A DNA stretch of 64,000 nt from Pleodorina starrii (taxonomy: Eukaryota > Chlorophyta > Chlorophyceae > Chlamydomonadales > Volvocaceae), in NCBI GenBank assembly GCA_030267565.1, contig BRXU01000049.1, positions 310,001 through 374,000 on the forward strand. Reading direction: 5' to 3'. Positions within the stretch are counted from its first letter, which is position 1. The number at the start of each line of letters is the position of its first letter. The notes beneath the pieces were generated by a model that did not search any database, was not told the DNA's origin, and worked only from the letters and a program-made list of their open reading frames with translations. Shown one piece after another: positions 21,508 through 34,173 of this stretch. The translations under genes were made by a program, and so were the position numbers.

Positions 21508-24500
21508 CGGAGAAGTACAGCAGCATGAACGTCAGCCCGCAGCACAGCGCCCCCAGCAGCAGCAGCATGAACACGTCCAGGTAAAAGAGCTCCACGCTGC
21601 CGTACGACAAGTACGACAGGGGTAAGGAGGTCGGGTGGGGCGTGGGGTGGTGGAGGTGGGGAAGGAGGGAGCGGCGAGCAAGGGAGACGACAGTTCGGGG
21701 AAGCAGCCATTGAGAGGAGAAACTGGACCAGAGGGGGGTGGGGTTGGAGTTGGACGGCCCGAATGGGCACCGCTGACAAACTGACGAGCGTCATTCTTCA
21801 TAGGGGCTTCCCCGGCGATCGGCCTGTACCGTACCTAAAATACGGTATACCTTGAGACACACGCACCCCAGGGTCGTACACACACACTCGCCCGCACCCA
21901 CCCCCCTCCGCCCCCCTTCAAGTCCCCCTCAGTCGCCCCTCCGTCAGTCCCCCCCGCGGGGCCACCCACTCGAAACCAAACTCCTTGAGTACTCCGTCTC
22001 CACTGATCCTCAGCGGCGGCAGTGCGGATGTGTTGATGGGGGCGGTGAAGGTGAAGTCCAGAGGGAAGTGGTGGAACTCGTTGATGGCGAGAGCCTGAAG
22101 GCGGGGGGTTAGGGGGGGGTGGGGGGGGGGGGGGTTGTTGGGGGGAAGGGGGGTTGGGGCTTGGGGGGGTAATTAAAACGGCCCGGGGAGGGAGGGGGAG
22201 GAAGTAGCGCCCCTAAAAGAAACCCTAAATGGTCCAAACAGGGGCGAGGAACAAGGGGACACGCGTGTTTTGCGCGGAGGGGCAACCCGCCGCCCATGCG
22301 ATCTCGCCTCGCCGCGCGACGGACCTCAACCGAACCCAACTCAACCCAACCCAACTCAAACAGTCAACCTCAACCCCCCAGGGACCTGCCGCCTGCCTGT
22401 CGCCTGACAAAGCCTTTATCCCTCCGTTGACTTTCCCCCCCATCCGTTGACTTTCCCCCCCCCCCCCCGCCCCCCCCCTAGTACCGTACCTCATACGCGT
22501 AGTTGAAGAAGCTGGCCCTGCTGAGCCACGCGCAGTAGGGCGGCACCGACTCCTTGTTGAGCAGGAAGCCGCCGAAGAGCAGCAGCAGCATCAGCGCCAG
22601 ACTGCCCACCAGGTTGGCCACGGCGTTGGAGGGGGCGGCGGCGCCGATGGCCTGACACATGGTGGCGGCAGTCAGGTTGGAGGAGACCAGGATGCCTGCG
22701 GGGAGGGGGGGAGGGGGAGGGGGGTAGGGGGCGGGGGACGGGGCGGGGTGGGGCGGGGGAGGGGGGGGGAGGGGGTTAAGGGATAGACGGTAGATGGAAG
22801 AGGGGGATATCCACGTATAGGCCGGAGCCCGTGAACGGTAACGTAACAGAAGAATTCCGTCTCATCTGCAAAAGAACAGCGAGGTAAGCTTGCAAAACAG
22901 CAGGGGACGTTATATACAAACCGAGAGGGTGTAGCAAGTACGAGCGGAGCCGCCGCGGTGTCGAGGCGCGAGGACGACGAGCTGAGGCTGGTGGAGAAGT
23001 GTAGGAAAGTCGCTGAAGAGGCTGAGCGACGTGCTGTGAAGCGGTCCGAGAAAGTGCAGCTGGGATGCAAGGAACGCCCCAGCCCCCGGGGGGTCGTCAC
23101 TGCGCAGAGAGCGAAGAGACTCCCCTACCAGACTCCACCCACCATAGACCGTCGGCCCCCCCCGGTAACATCCCCGGCATGTAGCCCATGCAGCCCAGCC
23201 CGACCCAAGCCCCAGCCCCAGCCCAGCAAAGCCCGGCCCAGCCCCCCCCCCCCACACACACACGGGTTCCGGAGCCACCCACTCACTCACCAATGAACCA
23301 GAGTATGCACGATGCACACGAGGGGTGCAGCCCCACCATCCAAAATGTGAAGAGCGCGAAGAAGGTGGGGGGCAGCACTCGCATGGGCAGCAGGTCGAAC
23401 AACACCACGGCGGTGAAGTAGGCGGCTGGGAGGGCGGGGCGGGGGGGAGGTGGGGGGCGGCGGGAGGGCCGGAGGGGGGGGGGCGGGGGGGTGGGGGGGG
23501 GCAGGGGCGTTCTTTAGGGTTTTAAGGTTATTCTAGGGGGGCGAGCAGGGAGCTGGGAGCTGGGACCCTTGCAGTCAGGGTGCTCGTCCTCTTGTGGCCC
23601 AGCTCCAGTCCCAGTTCCGGGCAGGGTCAACACATGCAACAAAACAAAGAACCCCTCCGCCCCCCTCTGAAAACGCATTCACACGCATGCATCCGTATCA
23701 AATTCTCCCCCCCATCCGCCATCCCATCCCATCCCGACCCCGTTTCCCGGCCACTCACGTGTTCCGTACACCCCGCTCGCCCTCTCCCTGCTGAACAGCA
23801 GCTTCTCGTCCCTCCAAATGGGCAGTGAGGACAGCGCCATGAGCGAGAGGTACAGCAGCATGAAGAACAACACACCCAGCCGGTTCTGAATGCCGGCGGT
23901 CTCGGTGCCTTGGCAAGGGGGGGGGGGGACGAGGGGGGACGAGGGGGGGACGGAAGCGGGAGGGGGGCGGGGGAGGGTGAAGCGGACGCGCTCGAGGTAA
24001 CCGGCATTATTACAAGGGGTTGGTCACACCAAGCCGCTGTGGTGGTGGTGGTGGTGGTGGTGGTGGTGGGTGGCGGCCGGGGGAAGGGCAGTGGAAGACG
24101 GTCCGCGAGGTCGGGGTCTTGGTCTTGGTCGGGGTCGGGTGGCACTGGGTTTGTGGGTGGGGTAGGGGGTGTCTCAAGACTCTCACGACTGGACTTCAAC
24201 AGGGCAGCAAGTAACGAAGTACCAAAGAAACGACCAGCAACGACCAGCCACGACCATCAGCCCCAAAGGAACCGTCAAAAGAAGGAAAGCAGGGCCCCCC
24301 TTCCGACCCCGGTGCCACCCTCCGGTGCCGCCCTCTGGAGTCTGGACACAGCCCCGTCCGTTTCCCCGCCTCTCCGTCTCTCACCCGTGTTGTGGAAGAT
24401 GAGGCCCAGGCACACCGCCACCGCCAGCGTCGCCGCAAAGTTGAGCGCCAGGCTGAAGGGGTGGCGGTACGTGTTTCGGAGCTGCCGTACAGACAGCGCC

Positions 24501-27500
24501 CGCAGCTGCAGCCAGTACGGCGGGGTGTACTTGGCGGGCGGCAGCGGCAGGGGGCTGTCCGCCAGAGCGGCGGCGGCGGCGGCGGCAGTGGCGGCGGCGG
24601 CGGAGGAGGCGTAGGCGTCGGCTAGGGCGGCCACGACTTCGCGTGGGGACCTGCCGGGGGTTGGGGGGTCGAGGGGGGGCGGGGAAAGGGATTACGACGT
24701 TCCGGAAATGCGTCCGGGAAGGCCTCTGAAGCCGTGCTAGGGAGGTGCTGGGGGAGGTGTGTGTAGAGAGATCAGGCGGTTTACTTGAGTGCAATACGAA
24801 AGTGGTACTGGTTGCCGTACAGCCCACCGCTTTACCTTAGACCAGGCAACTTCGAGCCAGGTCGGCCTGCCAGCTCCCGCAGCCACCAACCCCTCACTCG
24901 ATGCATCCCCCCGCAAAACCAACCAATCAACCATCCAACTAACCAACCAACCAACCAACCAACCAACCGCCTTACTTGATGACCAGATCCAGCAGCCAGT
25001 CGGCGATGTTGACCCCAGAGTCAGCTCCAGGGGGGTTCAAACCCAGCCCCGCACCCAGCCCCGACCCCGGCCCGGACAGCTCCGCAAAGTGTGCTGCCGC
25101 GGTCGCCACCTCGCCGCCGTACACCACTCGTCCGTCCCCGCTTAGCAGCATCAGTCTGTCCATGGTCCTCAGCACGTCGGGCCTTGGCTGGTGAATGGAC
25201 ATCAGCACATTGACCCCCCCTCCCGCCAGCCCCGCCAGCACCTCCACCACCCGGGCTGCGTTGGTGGAGTCAAGCCCGGTGGTGGGCTCGTCAAGCAGCA
25301 GCAGACCGGGACGGGTGAGCAGCTCAACGGCGATGGACACACGCCGCTTCTCACCGCCTGGGAAGGAAAAGGGGGCGGGGGCAGGAAGGTGGGGTAGGGA
25401 GGGAGGGTCAAGGAAGGTGGGGTGGGGTTGGAGGAGGGGGATGTAGAAAGGCGGGAGCGTGGGGGAGGACACCCTCGTTACCACCACCTTTAGGAGCCCG
25501 CACACGCAGGGTGTTTATTGTACGGCACTCACCCGACAGGCCGCGCACGTGCGCGTCGCCGATGAAGCTGTGTACGACCTTGGTGAGACCCAGCCGCCGT
25601 AAGAGGCCCCACACGCGCGCGTCCCGCTGCCGCTGCGAGTACCTGCGCGCGCCATCCGACCAGTGTCGGGGAAAGAGGGGGGAGGGGAACGGGGCGTTTG
25701 AAGAGTGAATATGCAGGGGGAGAGGGTTATGTAAGACTGCGATGCGGAGGAAGGAGAGCCTCCCCTCCCTCTGTCAATCCGTCCTCCCCCTCCCTCACAC
25801 ACAAGCACACGCAAACATACACATGCACACACATACACACGCGCAAACACGCCCTTCCTCCTCGGGGAAAGGTGGAGGGTAAAAAGAAGATACCGCAAGG
25901 GGGGTAGGGCTGCTGCCTACCCTACCTGTGCGGCGGCAGTCTCAGCACGGCATTGAAGGCCAGGTACTCGAGTACGGATGTGGTGCCAGGCAGTACATCG
26001 TCCTGCAGTACATACCCACACACGGACCGGACCTGCGCGCACACACACACACACGGACACACACGAAAGGGCCCCGAGCGGGTGGGGGAGATGTCGGTGG
26101 GAGGGTACTTGGGGAGATATGACACAATACCGCAGCCAAGGGCACACGGGAAAGGGGCTGCCCTTCTGCCCTCTTGTCCCCTCTGCCCCTCTTGTCCCCT
26201 CTGCTCCTCTTGTCCCCTCTGCCCCTCTGCCCCTCTGTCCGCTCTGCCTCTGCCTCTGTCCGCTCCGCCCCTCTGCCCCTCTGTTCCCTCTGCCCCTCTG
26301 TCCCCTCTGCCCCCTCTGTCCCCTCTGCCCCTCTGTCCCCTCTGCCCCTCTGCCCCTCTGTCCCCTCTGCCCCTCTGTCCCCTCTGCCCCTCTTGTACGC
26401 TCTGTCCCTCTTGTCCCGCTCCGCCCCTCACCTGCGCGGGTGTGACGTTGTGTCCGTTGATCCGCACCTCCCCGCTGCGACCCGGACCCGTCCGCCGACC
26501 CGACAGCACATCCAACAGAGTGGTCTTGCCTGCCGAGGAAGCAGGGGGGCAGCAGCGGCAGGAGGGCAGCAGGGTTGGCAGGTCGGGTTGTGAGCAAGGT
26601 TGGGGGGGGGGGGGTTCAGGGAGTGATATGCTCCTTTATAAAATAATGAGTCACTGCGGGGGGGGGGTATCCACGTATAGGCCGGGGGGGTGTCGGCAAG
26701 GCACGGAAGAGGACAGCACGCCACGCCACAGCAGAGCACAGCACACGGCGCAGCACGGCCGACAGCGGAGCCCCCACCACCCCACCACCCCACCAGCACA
26801 CCTCACACACCACCAGCACACCAACACACACCACCAGCACACCAACACACACCGCGGCACCGCTGCCGCTGCTGCGACTGCTGTCAGCCGGTCACCCGCC
26901 ATCCCCCCCCACCGCCGCCGCTGCCTCTGCCCCCACCTGCGCCGCTGGGGCCCATGATGGCCTGCATGCCGCCTCCACCACCACCGCCTCCACCACCACC
27001 ACCTCCGGAGCCGACCTGCGCAGCGGGCACGGCGAAAACAACACGGCGGTACACACACACGTGACGTGACGTGACGTGACGTGACGTGACGTGACGTGCA
27101 TTGCAGTGCACTTCATGGGCGGCTGGCCATACGGTATGAGCAAAGAGAGCCGCTGTCCGACTCACACAAACACACACCAGTCTCACCACCCCCACCACCC
27201 AACTGCTGCCTGGGAGAAAAGATTCGGGTATATCGGGAACCCCGTCGTACAACTACCGGCACCTCTCAGCCGCCACCCGCCCATCCCCTAAGAACGGACC
27301 GGTGCCTGGACTGCCTGAACCAAGAGGAACCTCCACCCAGCCGACTGAGCCTCCCCCCACAAAGCCACAGGCCGCCCAAACCTGCTCCAGTCACACGCCT
27401 CCAGTCTCTCTTCGCCCCTCCCACTCCCCGGCCCCACTCCCCACGTGCCCATACCCCCTACGTACCCTGCATTACACGTCCCGCCGCCTCCCACCCCACC

Positions 27501-30500
27501 ACCCCCAGGTCACCCCCACTCTCACCCACCCCTCCCCCCCCCAAACAGGCTCACCCTCATGCCCCCCGCGATGCCGCTGACGCCCCTCAGGATGTGCAGC
27601 GAGCCCCCAGAGGCCTTCTGGACCCGCAGGTGCAGATTGTGCCAGGAGAGGATGACCACCGGCGGCCGCTCGGCGCCGCCGCCGCCGCCGCCGCCGTACT
27701 CGCCACCACCGCCGCCGCCGTCGTCGTCATCGTCGTACCGATCCTGGTAGAAGTGTCCGACCAGGAGGGAGCGGCCAGCGTCGTCACCGCCGCCGCCGCC
27801 TCCGGGACCCGGCGGGCCCCGAGAGGGCGCGGTGGCTGCGGGATGGGGTGGGGTGGGGTGGGGAGGGAAGGGGAGGGAAGGGGCGGGCGTAAAAGAAAGG
27901 GGGTCAGATTGGGGAGGGGCGGGGAGGGGTGCATGGCGGGGTGCGTGGTGTGCTCGGGGTAATGCAGGCAAGAAAACGCAGCGAAGGGGCCGCGGACGTA
28001 AGATTTCTGTGTGGGAGGGGGGTGCCTCGGTCCCCGCAGAGACCCGAAGTCCCGCCGACCTCCGGCCCCACACCCGCTCTGCTCCACCACCTCCACCTCC
28101 TCCTGCTCCACCTCCACGGCCCCACACCCACCCGAGTACAGCAGCGGCACCGACGTCTCGCCCGTTCCAGAGGGCATCCGCCGGTGCCGCCCGCCGCCCC
28201 ATCCTGCACCTCCACCACCGCCGCCTCCGCCGCCGCCACCACCGCCGTCGCCACTTGCCGCCGCCGCCCACGCCGTCGCGGTGGCGTTGTCCCTGTACGA
28301 CAACCAGGCGGCGGCGGCCATAAGGCCCGCCACCACCACCCCAATCACAATTAGCAGCGCCACCTGTCCAGGGAGGGCGGAGGGGAGGAGGGCGGCGGGG
28401 AGGAGGATGGACGGGGGGTTATCCACGTATAGGCCGGAGCCCGTGAACGGTAACGTATCAGAAGAATTGGAAAGCAAGTTGCGTCATTGATGCTGCGAGA
28501 CGCGCAGACGGCTCACTGACACTGACACGAACACGAGGCAGGCTCGGACCTGAAGCGCGGAGCCATCAAAAGCCAAGAGCCGAGAGGAACACGACCAGCG
28601 GCGGATGAGGAGCGCGACTACGGCACCCCCACCCCCCGTCGCCAGTCGCCAGGCGCCGGTGATGGTGATGGACTTCCTACACCCCCCGATGTGCAACCAG
28701 CTGCTGGTGGCGCCCAGCCCCTCAACCCCTCAACCCCCCCTCCCTCCCCCCACTTGATTAGATCATTACACGACTCGCCTCCGTGTGGGTTTTGAAGTAC
28801 GACGGCGGAGGGGGCGGTGGGGGCGGTGAGGGCGGCGGCGACGGCGGCGGCGGTCGCGGCGGCGCCGGGCTCGGCGGCGGCGACGGCGGCGGCGCCGGCG
28901 GCACGTACGGCGGCGGCGGGGGGTCCACGTGGGGTCCTGCGTACGGCAGGTGACCAGCGGGGAAATGCGATCAGCGGCGGCGCCGGCGGCGGCGGCAGGC
29001 GAGTCTCTCCTCCACTGCGGCCCCCGACATCGCCACTGCCTCACTCCCTCCCTCCCCCACGCAGCAAAGCGCACTCCCACGCCCCACATCACACATCACA
29101 CATCATAACATCAACATCCACATGGACACTCACACTCGGACTGCGGCCGCTGTCGCCCGAAACCCACCCACCCGGGCTGTACGGCGGCTCCGGCGGCGGC
29201 CCCGGCGGCTCCGGCTCCGGGCTCGGCGGCGGCGGCTCCGGCGGCGGCGGCTCCGGCGGCCCCGGCGGCGGCATCCTGTATATGCACGTCCCCGTGACGC
29301 ACTTCATTCCCAGCGATGCCACGTATGATCCCTCCTGCGTGATGTAGCACTGGAAGGCGCCGTCGGGGCCCTTGGCCAGCTTGCAGGCCAGCTTGAGGGC
29401 CTTGCCGGGGGTGGGGTAGGTGCCGGGCAGGCAGTGGTGCATCCAGTAGGCCCTGGGGGCGAGGATGGGCGGGAGGGTGGGTGGGAGGGAGGGTTGGGAG
29501 GGTGAGGCGGATAGCTGAAACCCGATTGAGAGCCCATGTAAGACGCACTGTAATCGCACTGTAATCCCCCTCTTCCCACCTCACCCCCCCCACCCCCCCC
29601 AAAGGTCCCTCCCTCACATGTTCGACCCGGGCGCCTTGCCGCAGCTGACGGGTGTGTAGCCCGGGCACTTGGACATGTACGACGCAGGACATGCCACGTC
29701 GGATTGTGCGCACGTGAACACCAGGCAGTCGGACCCAGTCATGGGGCGGATGCAGGGCTGGTTGGTTTTCCAGGAGCAACCGCGGAACAGTCCGTCCCAC
29801 ACGCCGGGGTAGGCGTAGCTGGGGGTGAGCGAGAGGTGGGGGGGAAGACGGGGGGAAGTGGGGGTGGGGGAGATGAGTCGGCTGGTCTGTAAAAGAATGT
29901 ACATCAGTCAGCGTTTGCGCGTCCATGCACGTGTTGATAGCCGATGGGCTAATGATGGCGAGTATAATACAGCAACTGGCAGCAAGCAGCAGCAAGCAGC
30001 AGCAAGACACACTGCCCCCTTCTCTCCCCTCCCCCTCCCTCGGGGGTGGAGGGTGGCTCACTCGTAGCGTGTGGCGTTGAAGCAGTCCTCAGTGCCGGCA
30101 GTGTCGCACGGGTAGTTGGTGTTGCTCTGAACGGGGGGTTGGGGGGAGGGGGGGGGGGTTGAGAGGGAGGGGCGGGGAGGGGGCGAGGTGTCTTGGAACT
30201 CAAAACTCAAAAAAGGGGTGGTAGACAAAGGGCAGGGGGCGCGGCGATGGAATGGAGGCGACGACGACGAGGAGGTGGTGGTAGTGGAGGGTAGCGGGAG
30301 CGGCGGATCGGGAAGGTGTGGGATGGGGTGGGGTTCCGGGGTGGGGTTCCACCCTCCCCGGCCGCCCCTCCCCATCCTCCGCCGTCCCCTCCCACCCCCC
30401 ACCCCCCAGAACACACCCTTCACTCCCTCCACACGCCCCTCCCTCCCTCCCTCGCCCCAAACCTGCCACCCTTTACCCCGGCCCCCCTCCCTAACCGACC

Positions 30501-32700
30501 CACCCACGCCCTCGCCTCGCCTCAAGATGCTCCATTCGGAAATCCCCACCTCCACTCCCTCACCACCACTCCCTCCCTCACACTCCCACACCCCCACTCC
30601 CTCGCCCCCTCCCTCAACCCTCCCTCCCCATCCACCCCCACCTCATCTACCCCCATCCCCACCCCCCTTCCCCAGCCAAAACAAACACACACCCCTGCCA
30701 GCGTCGGCCCGGCAGATATGTAACAATCACACACGCACACACACGCACACAGGCACACACACACATACACACACATTGTCCGGTGTTCCCGCCCTCTCAA
30801 TGACGGTCGCGATCGCTGTCCCCGCCGCCCAGTCCGCCGTTGCGTTGGAGGGCAGCAGCGATATGACCCAATTGGTGTCGGGCTGCTTGCCGCACACGTA
30901 CTCGGTGGACACATCGCCATCGCCGCCGCAGGAGCAGGCAAACGTCTGTGGGGGGGCGGGCATGTGCGTGCGTGCGTGCGTGTGTTTGGGGGGTTGAAAA
31001 GGCGGGGGTGACAGGGGTGTTTTTTGGGGGGGGTTATGTAGTTGTGAGGCCGCGGCTGTACCCCCAACTGCATAGATCAGGACCAGCAGCCACCGCCCTC
31101 TTTGCCGCCGTGCCGCAGCCGCCGGCGCACGTGTCAACGGCGTACCCACCTTGCCGTACAGCGCCTCCTCGTCGGAGGGTACGACAGAATCGCTGGTGCA
31201 GGCGGCGGCAGGCAGCATGGAACCGTCGGGCATGGGCTGTGGGGGACACACGGCCGTCGTCTGGCAGGCTGCAAGAAGGAGGGTTGGGTTTTAGGGTAGC
31301 GGGTGGGAGAGTGGGGGTTATCCACGTATATCCACGTGTAGACCGTACAGCTTGAGCCGGGTGGGTTTACGATTGGCACGTGTTCCGAAGGGAAGGGAGT
31401 GAGTGCACTGTCGTGAAAGGCGTGGGTCGAGGAAGGGTCATGCGGAATCATCCGGATGCAGCCACCCACCGACCCGCGGGTCGTCGCTGTACGGCGCGCG
31501 CGGCCGAACCCACGCACCCACGCACCCGCCACCGCCGCCTGCCATCTCTCTCTCCCCCTCATCCCGAGTCAGCCGCCCGCTGCTACCCGAGTAGGTATTC
31601 CGGCACATCCACCCACCCACCCAGCCACCCACCCAGCCACCCACCCACCCACCCACTCACCCACCCACCCACTCACCCACCCACCCAGCCAGCCAGCCAC
31701 CCACCCGAGCAGTCCACCCCGGCCCATCCCGGCGGGCAGATGCAGTGGCCGCAGCTGTCCGAGTTGGGGGTGCGGTAGAGCGCATTCAGGTAGCCGCCGT
31801 TGGTGCAGATGGGGTCGGTCTGAGTGGCCACGCGGCAGACTGGGAAGGGGGGGAGAGGGCGGGGGAGAGGGCGGGGGAGAGGGTGGGGGAGAGGGTGGGG
31901 GAGAGGGCGTTGAGGCGTGGGGGGAGGAGAGGGCGGGAAGAGGGAGGATAGGAGGCGCGACGGAGGATTCGTCTCTTCCCTCTTCCCGTGGGAGGGAGGG
32001 AGTGCCATGCGAACGGAAGCAGAAGACCAAGAAACGGTGAGGGAGACGAGAGTGGGGGAGGGGGAAACGAGCTGGCCGGGGGAAGGGGGAAAGGGCGTTA
32101 CGAGCGGGACGGGGCCAGGGGTTTTCAGGGCAGGGTGAGAGGGAGTCCTACGCAACGGCATGCCGCGGGCGCTTTTTTCAGCTGTTTGGCCACTGCACTT
32201 CACGACGAATTTATACTTCTTGGTTCGTAAGGGTGGGGTGCTGGGGTCTTGGATTGTTACCATTGCCGGGTGGTTCAGCACCCAACTCGACTACGCACCG
32301 GGTGATCACAGCAACAAAATGTTTGATTTCGCTAAATAACTGCGCGACTCTCGCTGTGACTTCTGGTAGACGGCCGGAGTCTCGAGCAAACGGTCGCTCC
32401 GACAATAATCCATAAAGCTCCATAGCACGTGCCGCAAGTCTGCCACAACCCCAAGCCATAAGCTTCTGAAAGGATTAGATGCTTTAGCTGCAAATGTGCC
32501 GTCAAGAGTCGGTGCATCGACGTGCCAGCATAGCCAACCGAGAGTCGACTTCGGACGCAAAATAAAGCACCATGGCACTCACTTTGCGCGATCTTCTCCG
32601 GGTCCGTCTCAGGTTGGATTTGTTGTGCTCCGGCCCGATGGTGAGCACTACGTGGGGCGAGAGCCACCAACACAACCAAAACCGCCCACCCGAAAGCCAT
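21508..32700 (-). CDS. N-terminal half (ectodomain-NBD1-TMD1, exons 1-21) of a full-size ABCG transporter
   Basis: Exons: 32700-32583, 31839-31705, 31268-31150, 30945-30775, 30126-30062, 29818-29618, 29452-29172, 28936-28770, 28363-28132, 27835-27555, 27015-26937, 26529-26432, 26032-25926, 25642-25533, 25357-24976, 24650-24385, 23908-23759, 23425-23291, 22695-22490, 22094-21970, 21596-21508. All are GT-AG and in phase. The ATG at 32700 opens a signal peptide (MAFGWAVLVVLVALAP). A Cys-rich ectodomain follows (EGF-like GHCICPPGWAGVDCS at about residues 65-84; further Cys-rich exons to about 340), then a Pro-rich stalk and a TM (VALLIVIGVVVAGLMAAAAW, about 420-440). NBD1 has Walker A GPSGAGKTTLL (about 610), Q-loop GYVLQDD, signature VRGLSGGEKRRV, Walker B LLLLDEPTTGLDS and SIHQPRP. 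TMD1 has six TMs, the last YLDVFMLLLLGALCCGL. An ectodomain before the NBD recalls plant ABCG24/28-type proteins. The TM order predicts plasma-membrane export; the substrate is unknown. Confidence 0.85.
22807..22862 (-). repeat. Intronic dispersed repeat, copy 3
   Basis: Full-length copy: TATCCACGTATAGGCCGG, then GAGCCCGTGAACGGTAACGT and CAGAAGAATTCC. It is in the intron before the exon starting at 22695. Confidence 0.8.
26150..26430. repeat. Intronic tandem array of CCCCTCTG/CCCCTCTTGT units
   Basis: About 280 bp of imperfect 8-12-bp units filling most of the intron between the exons starting at 26529 and 26032. It creates long spurious ORFs on both strands. Confidence 0.85.
26668..26690 (-). 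repeat. Intronic dispersed repeat, copy 4 (short)
   Basis: Core TATCCACGTATAGGCCGG between G-runs, in the intron before the exon starting at 26529. Confidence 0.7.
27059..27099. repeat. GTGAC pentamer tandem
   Basis: Seven to eight uninterrupted 5-bp units, in the intron upstream of the exon starting at 27015. Each junction creates ACGTGACG. Confidence 0.9.
28419..28470 (-). repeat. Intronic dispersed repeat, copy 5
   Basis: Full-length copy, nearly identical to the one at 22807-22862, about 56 nt before the acceptor of the exon starting at 28363. Confidence 0.8.
31318..31352 (-). repeat. Intronic dispersed repeat, copy 6 (partial, core duplicated)
   Basis: TTATCCACGTATATCCACGT: the first part of the motif is doubled. 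In the intron before the exon starting at 31268. Confidence 0.6.
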
Positions 32701-34173
32701 GAAGCCCAAACAATATCTAGATAGAGATTCCTTCTTCAGAGTGCAACAGACAAACGTGTTCCGACGTTGAAATTTCGCAGCTGCAAAGTCACAGGGTCAC
32801 CTCCTTTATTTCATTTTTATCTCTGGGCCCGCACGGCCTGCATGATTTGGATAGCCCATCGACCTAAGCAGCAGAAATTTCGAACCGTTATCGATGGTGT
32901 ACCATGGGCCATTTTTAGTAGCTTGTTGGTTGACTGACAGTTGGCAGCTGGCCCGGTCCCGAAACCAGTTTCTAAAAATAAAATTGCGCGGTTTCAGACA
33001 TTCAAGGCTTATCATAAGCATTGTAAATGCAAGCTGTAAACACGTGATCATTATGTAAGGGTGTAGGTGCAGCAAGGGGTCCTGGTGACACGTTCGTTGG
33101 ACGGGCGACTTCCACAACCACCAAGCTGGCAGTCCAAGGCTCCATCCCCTCTTCGCGCCGGCGACCTTTGGCAGGCGTACTATACATGACTGCCACTATT
33201 GGCGAAATTAGTGCGTGGGGGATCCAGACAAGGATGCTTCCGCCCACTATCAGTCCGACTGACGGACGGACCACCGCCGACAGACCGGGACACCGGGTTC
33301 GGAGCCTTCCATCCCACACAGCCGTTCGTCTGTCCGCACTGCGGCCATGGCGCGCCTTACACCGCCAGGACCTAGGACGCTAGGAGTACGCCAAACGGAC
33401 AGCTGCAGCAGTTGGCCCGCATCGAGAGAATAGGGAGCCAACAATCGGCCAGTCCGATCAAGGTTTCTGCGTTCAGTACGGCTCTGCCGTATAGCGACCA
33501 GGGCCCAGCCAGCAGCGCACCAATGTACGGCGTCTCGCACACCGCTTTGCTGCCGCACACTATCAGCACCGACGCCCGATTGGGACAGGCCTGCATGCAA
33601 GAATCAGATTCATTTGCAGCCAGAACACAGCGCACTGCCCGGATGTTAGTTGACTCTTGCCATGTTCTTTTCTCCGCTTTCAGCTGCCGCAACGAAATTT
33701 ACCGCGCCACGAATCTGCAGCTGCTGTGCCTGAACACGCAACAACTAACGAACCTTCAGCATCTACTACGCCGTTGGCCGTTTTATCGGTCTCTCCATAG
33801 AACATCTGTACATCTTCAGAATTGTCCCAAACACCATTGCCCTGCGAGCAGCAAACCCGACCTTTTGCAACGATGCGGTGCCGTGCGCACCCCTCAGCAA
33901 AGCACAGCTCGCGCCTGCTCGCGTCGTGCCCACACCTTCGAATCCACCGCTGACTCTCCATTCGCACATCGTACATGCCCACCGTGCAGCGGCAGCAGCA
34001 GCGTCGTATGATATGTAATCGGCTTATTTGGGCCAAACTGCCCGACACCGGACTTTGCCAATTCGACGCCTTCCTTCAACGCACACACGCAGCTCTCGCC
34101 TCCGGGTCATGTACACCACACCTTCCCGCAAGATTAGCGCAGCGCACGACAGCGTTCCCGCGCACACCCTCCC
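32701..34173. other. Intergenic between ABCG start and first BTB gene; possible unassembled minus-strand exons
   Basis: The region is less GC-rich than the flanking genes. Two minus-strand stretches read like membrane or secreted protein: 33372-33600 (ETPYIGALLAGPWSLYG, LADCWLPILSMRANCC) and 33150-33270 (SVGLIVGGSILVWIPHALIS). No start, splice sites or family could be assigned. Confidence 0.3.

Noticed and set aside
25953..26957. 334-codon plus-strand and matching minus-strand ORFs
   Set aside because: They run through an intronic CCCCTCTG tandem array between ABCG exons.
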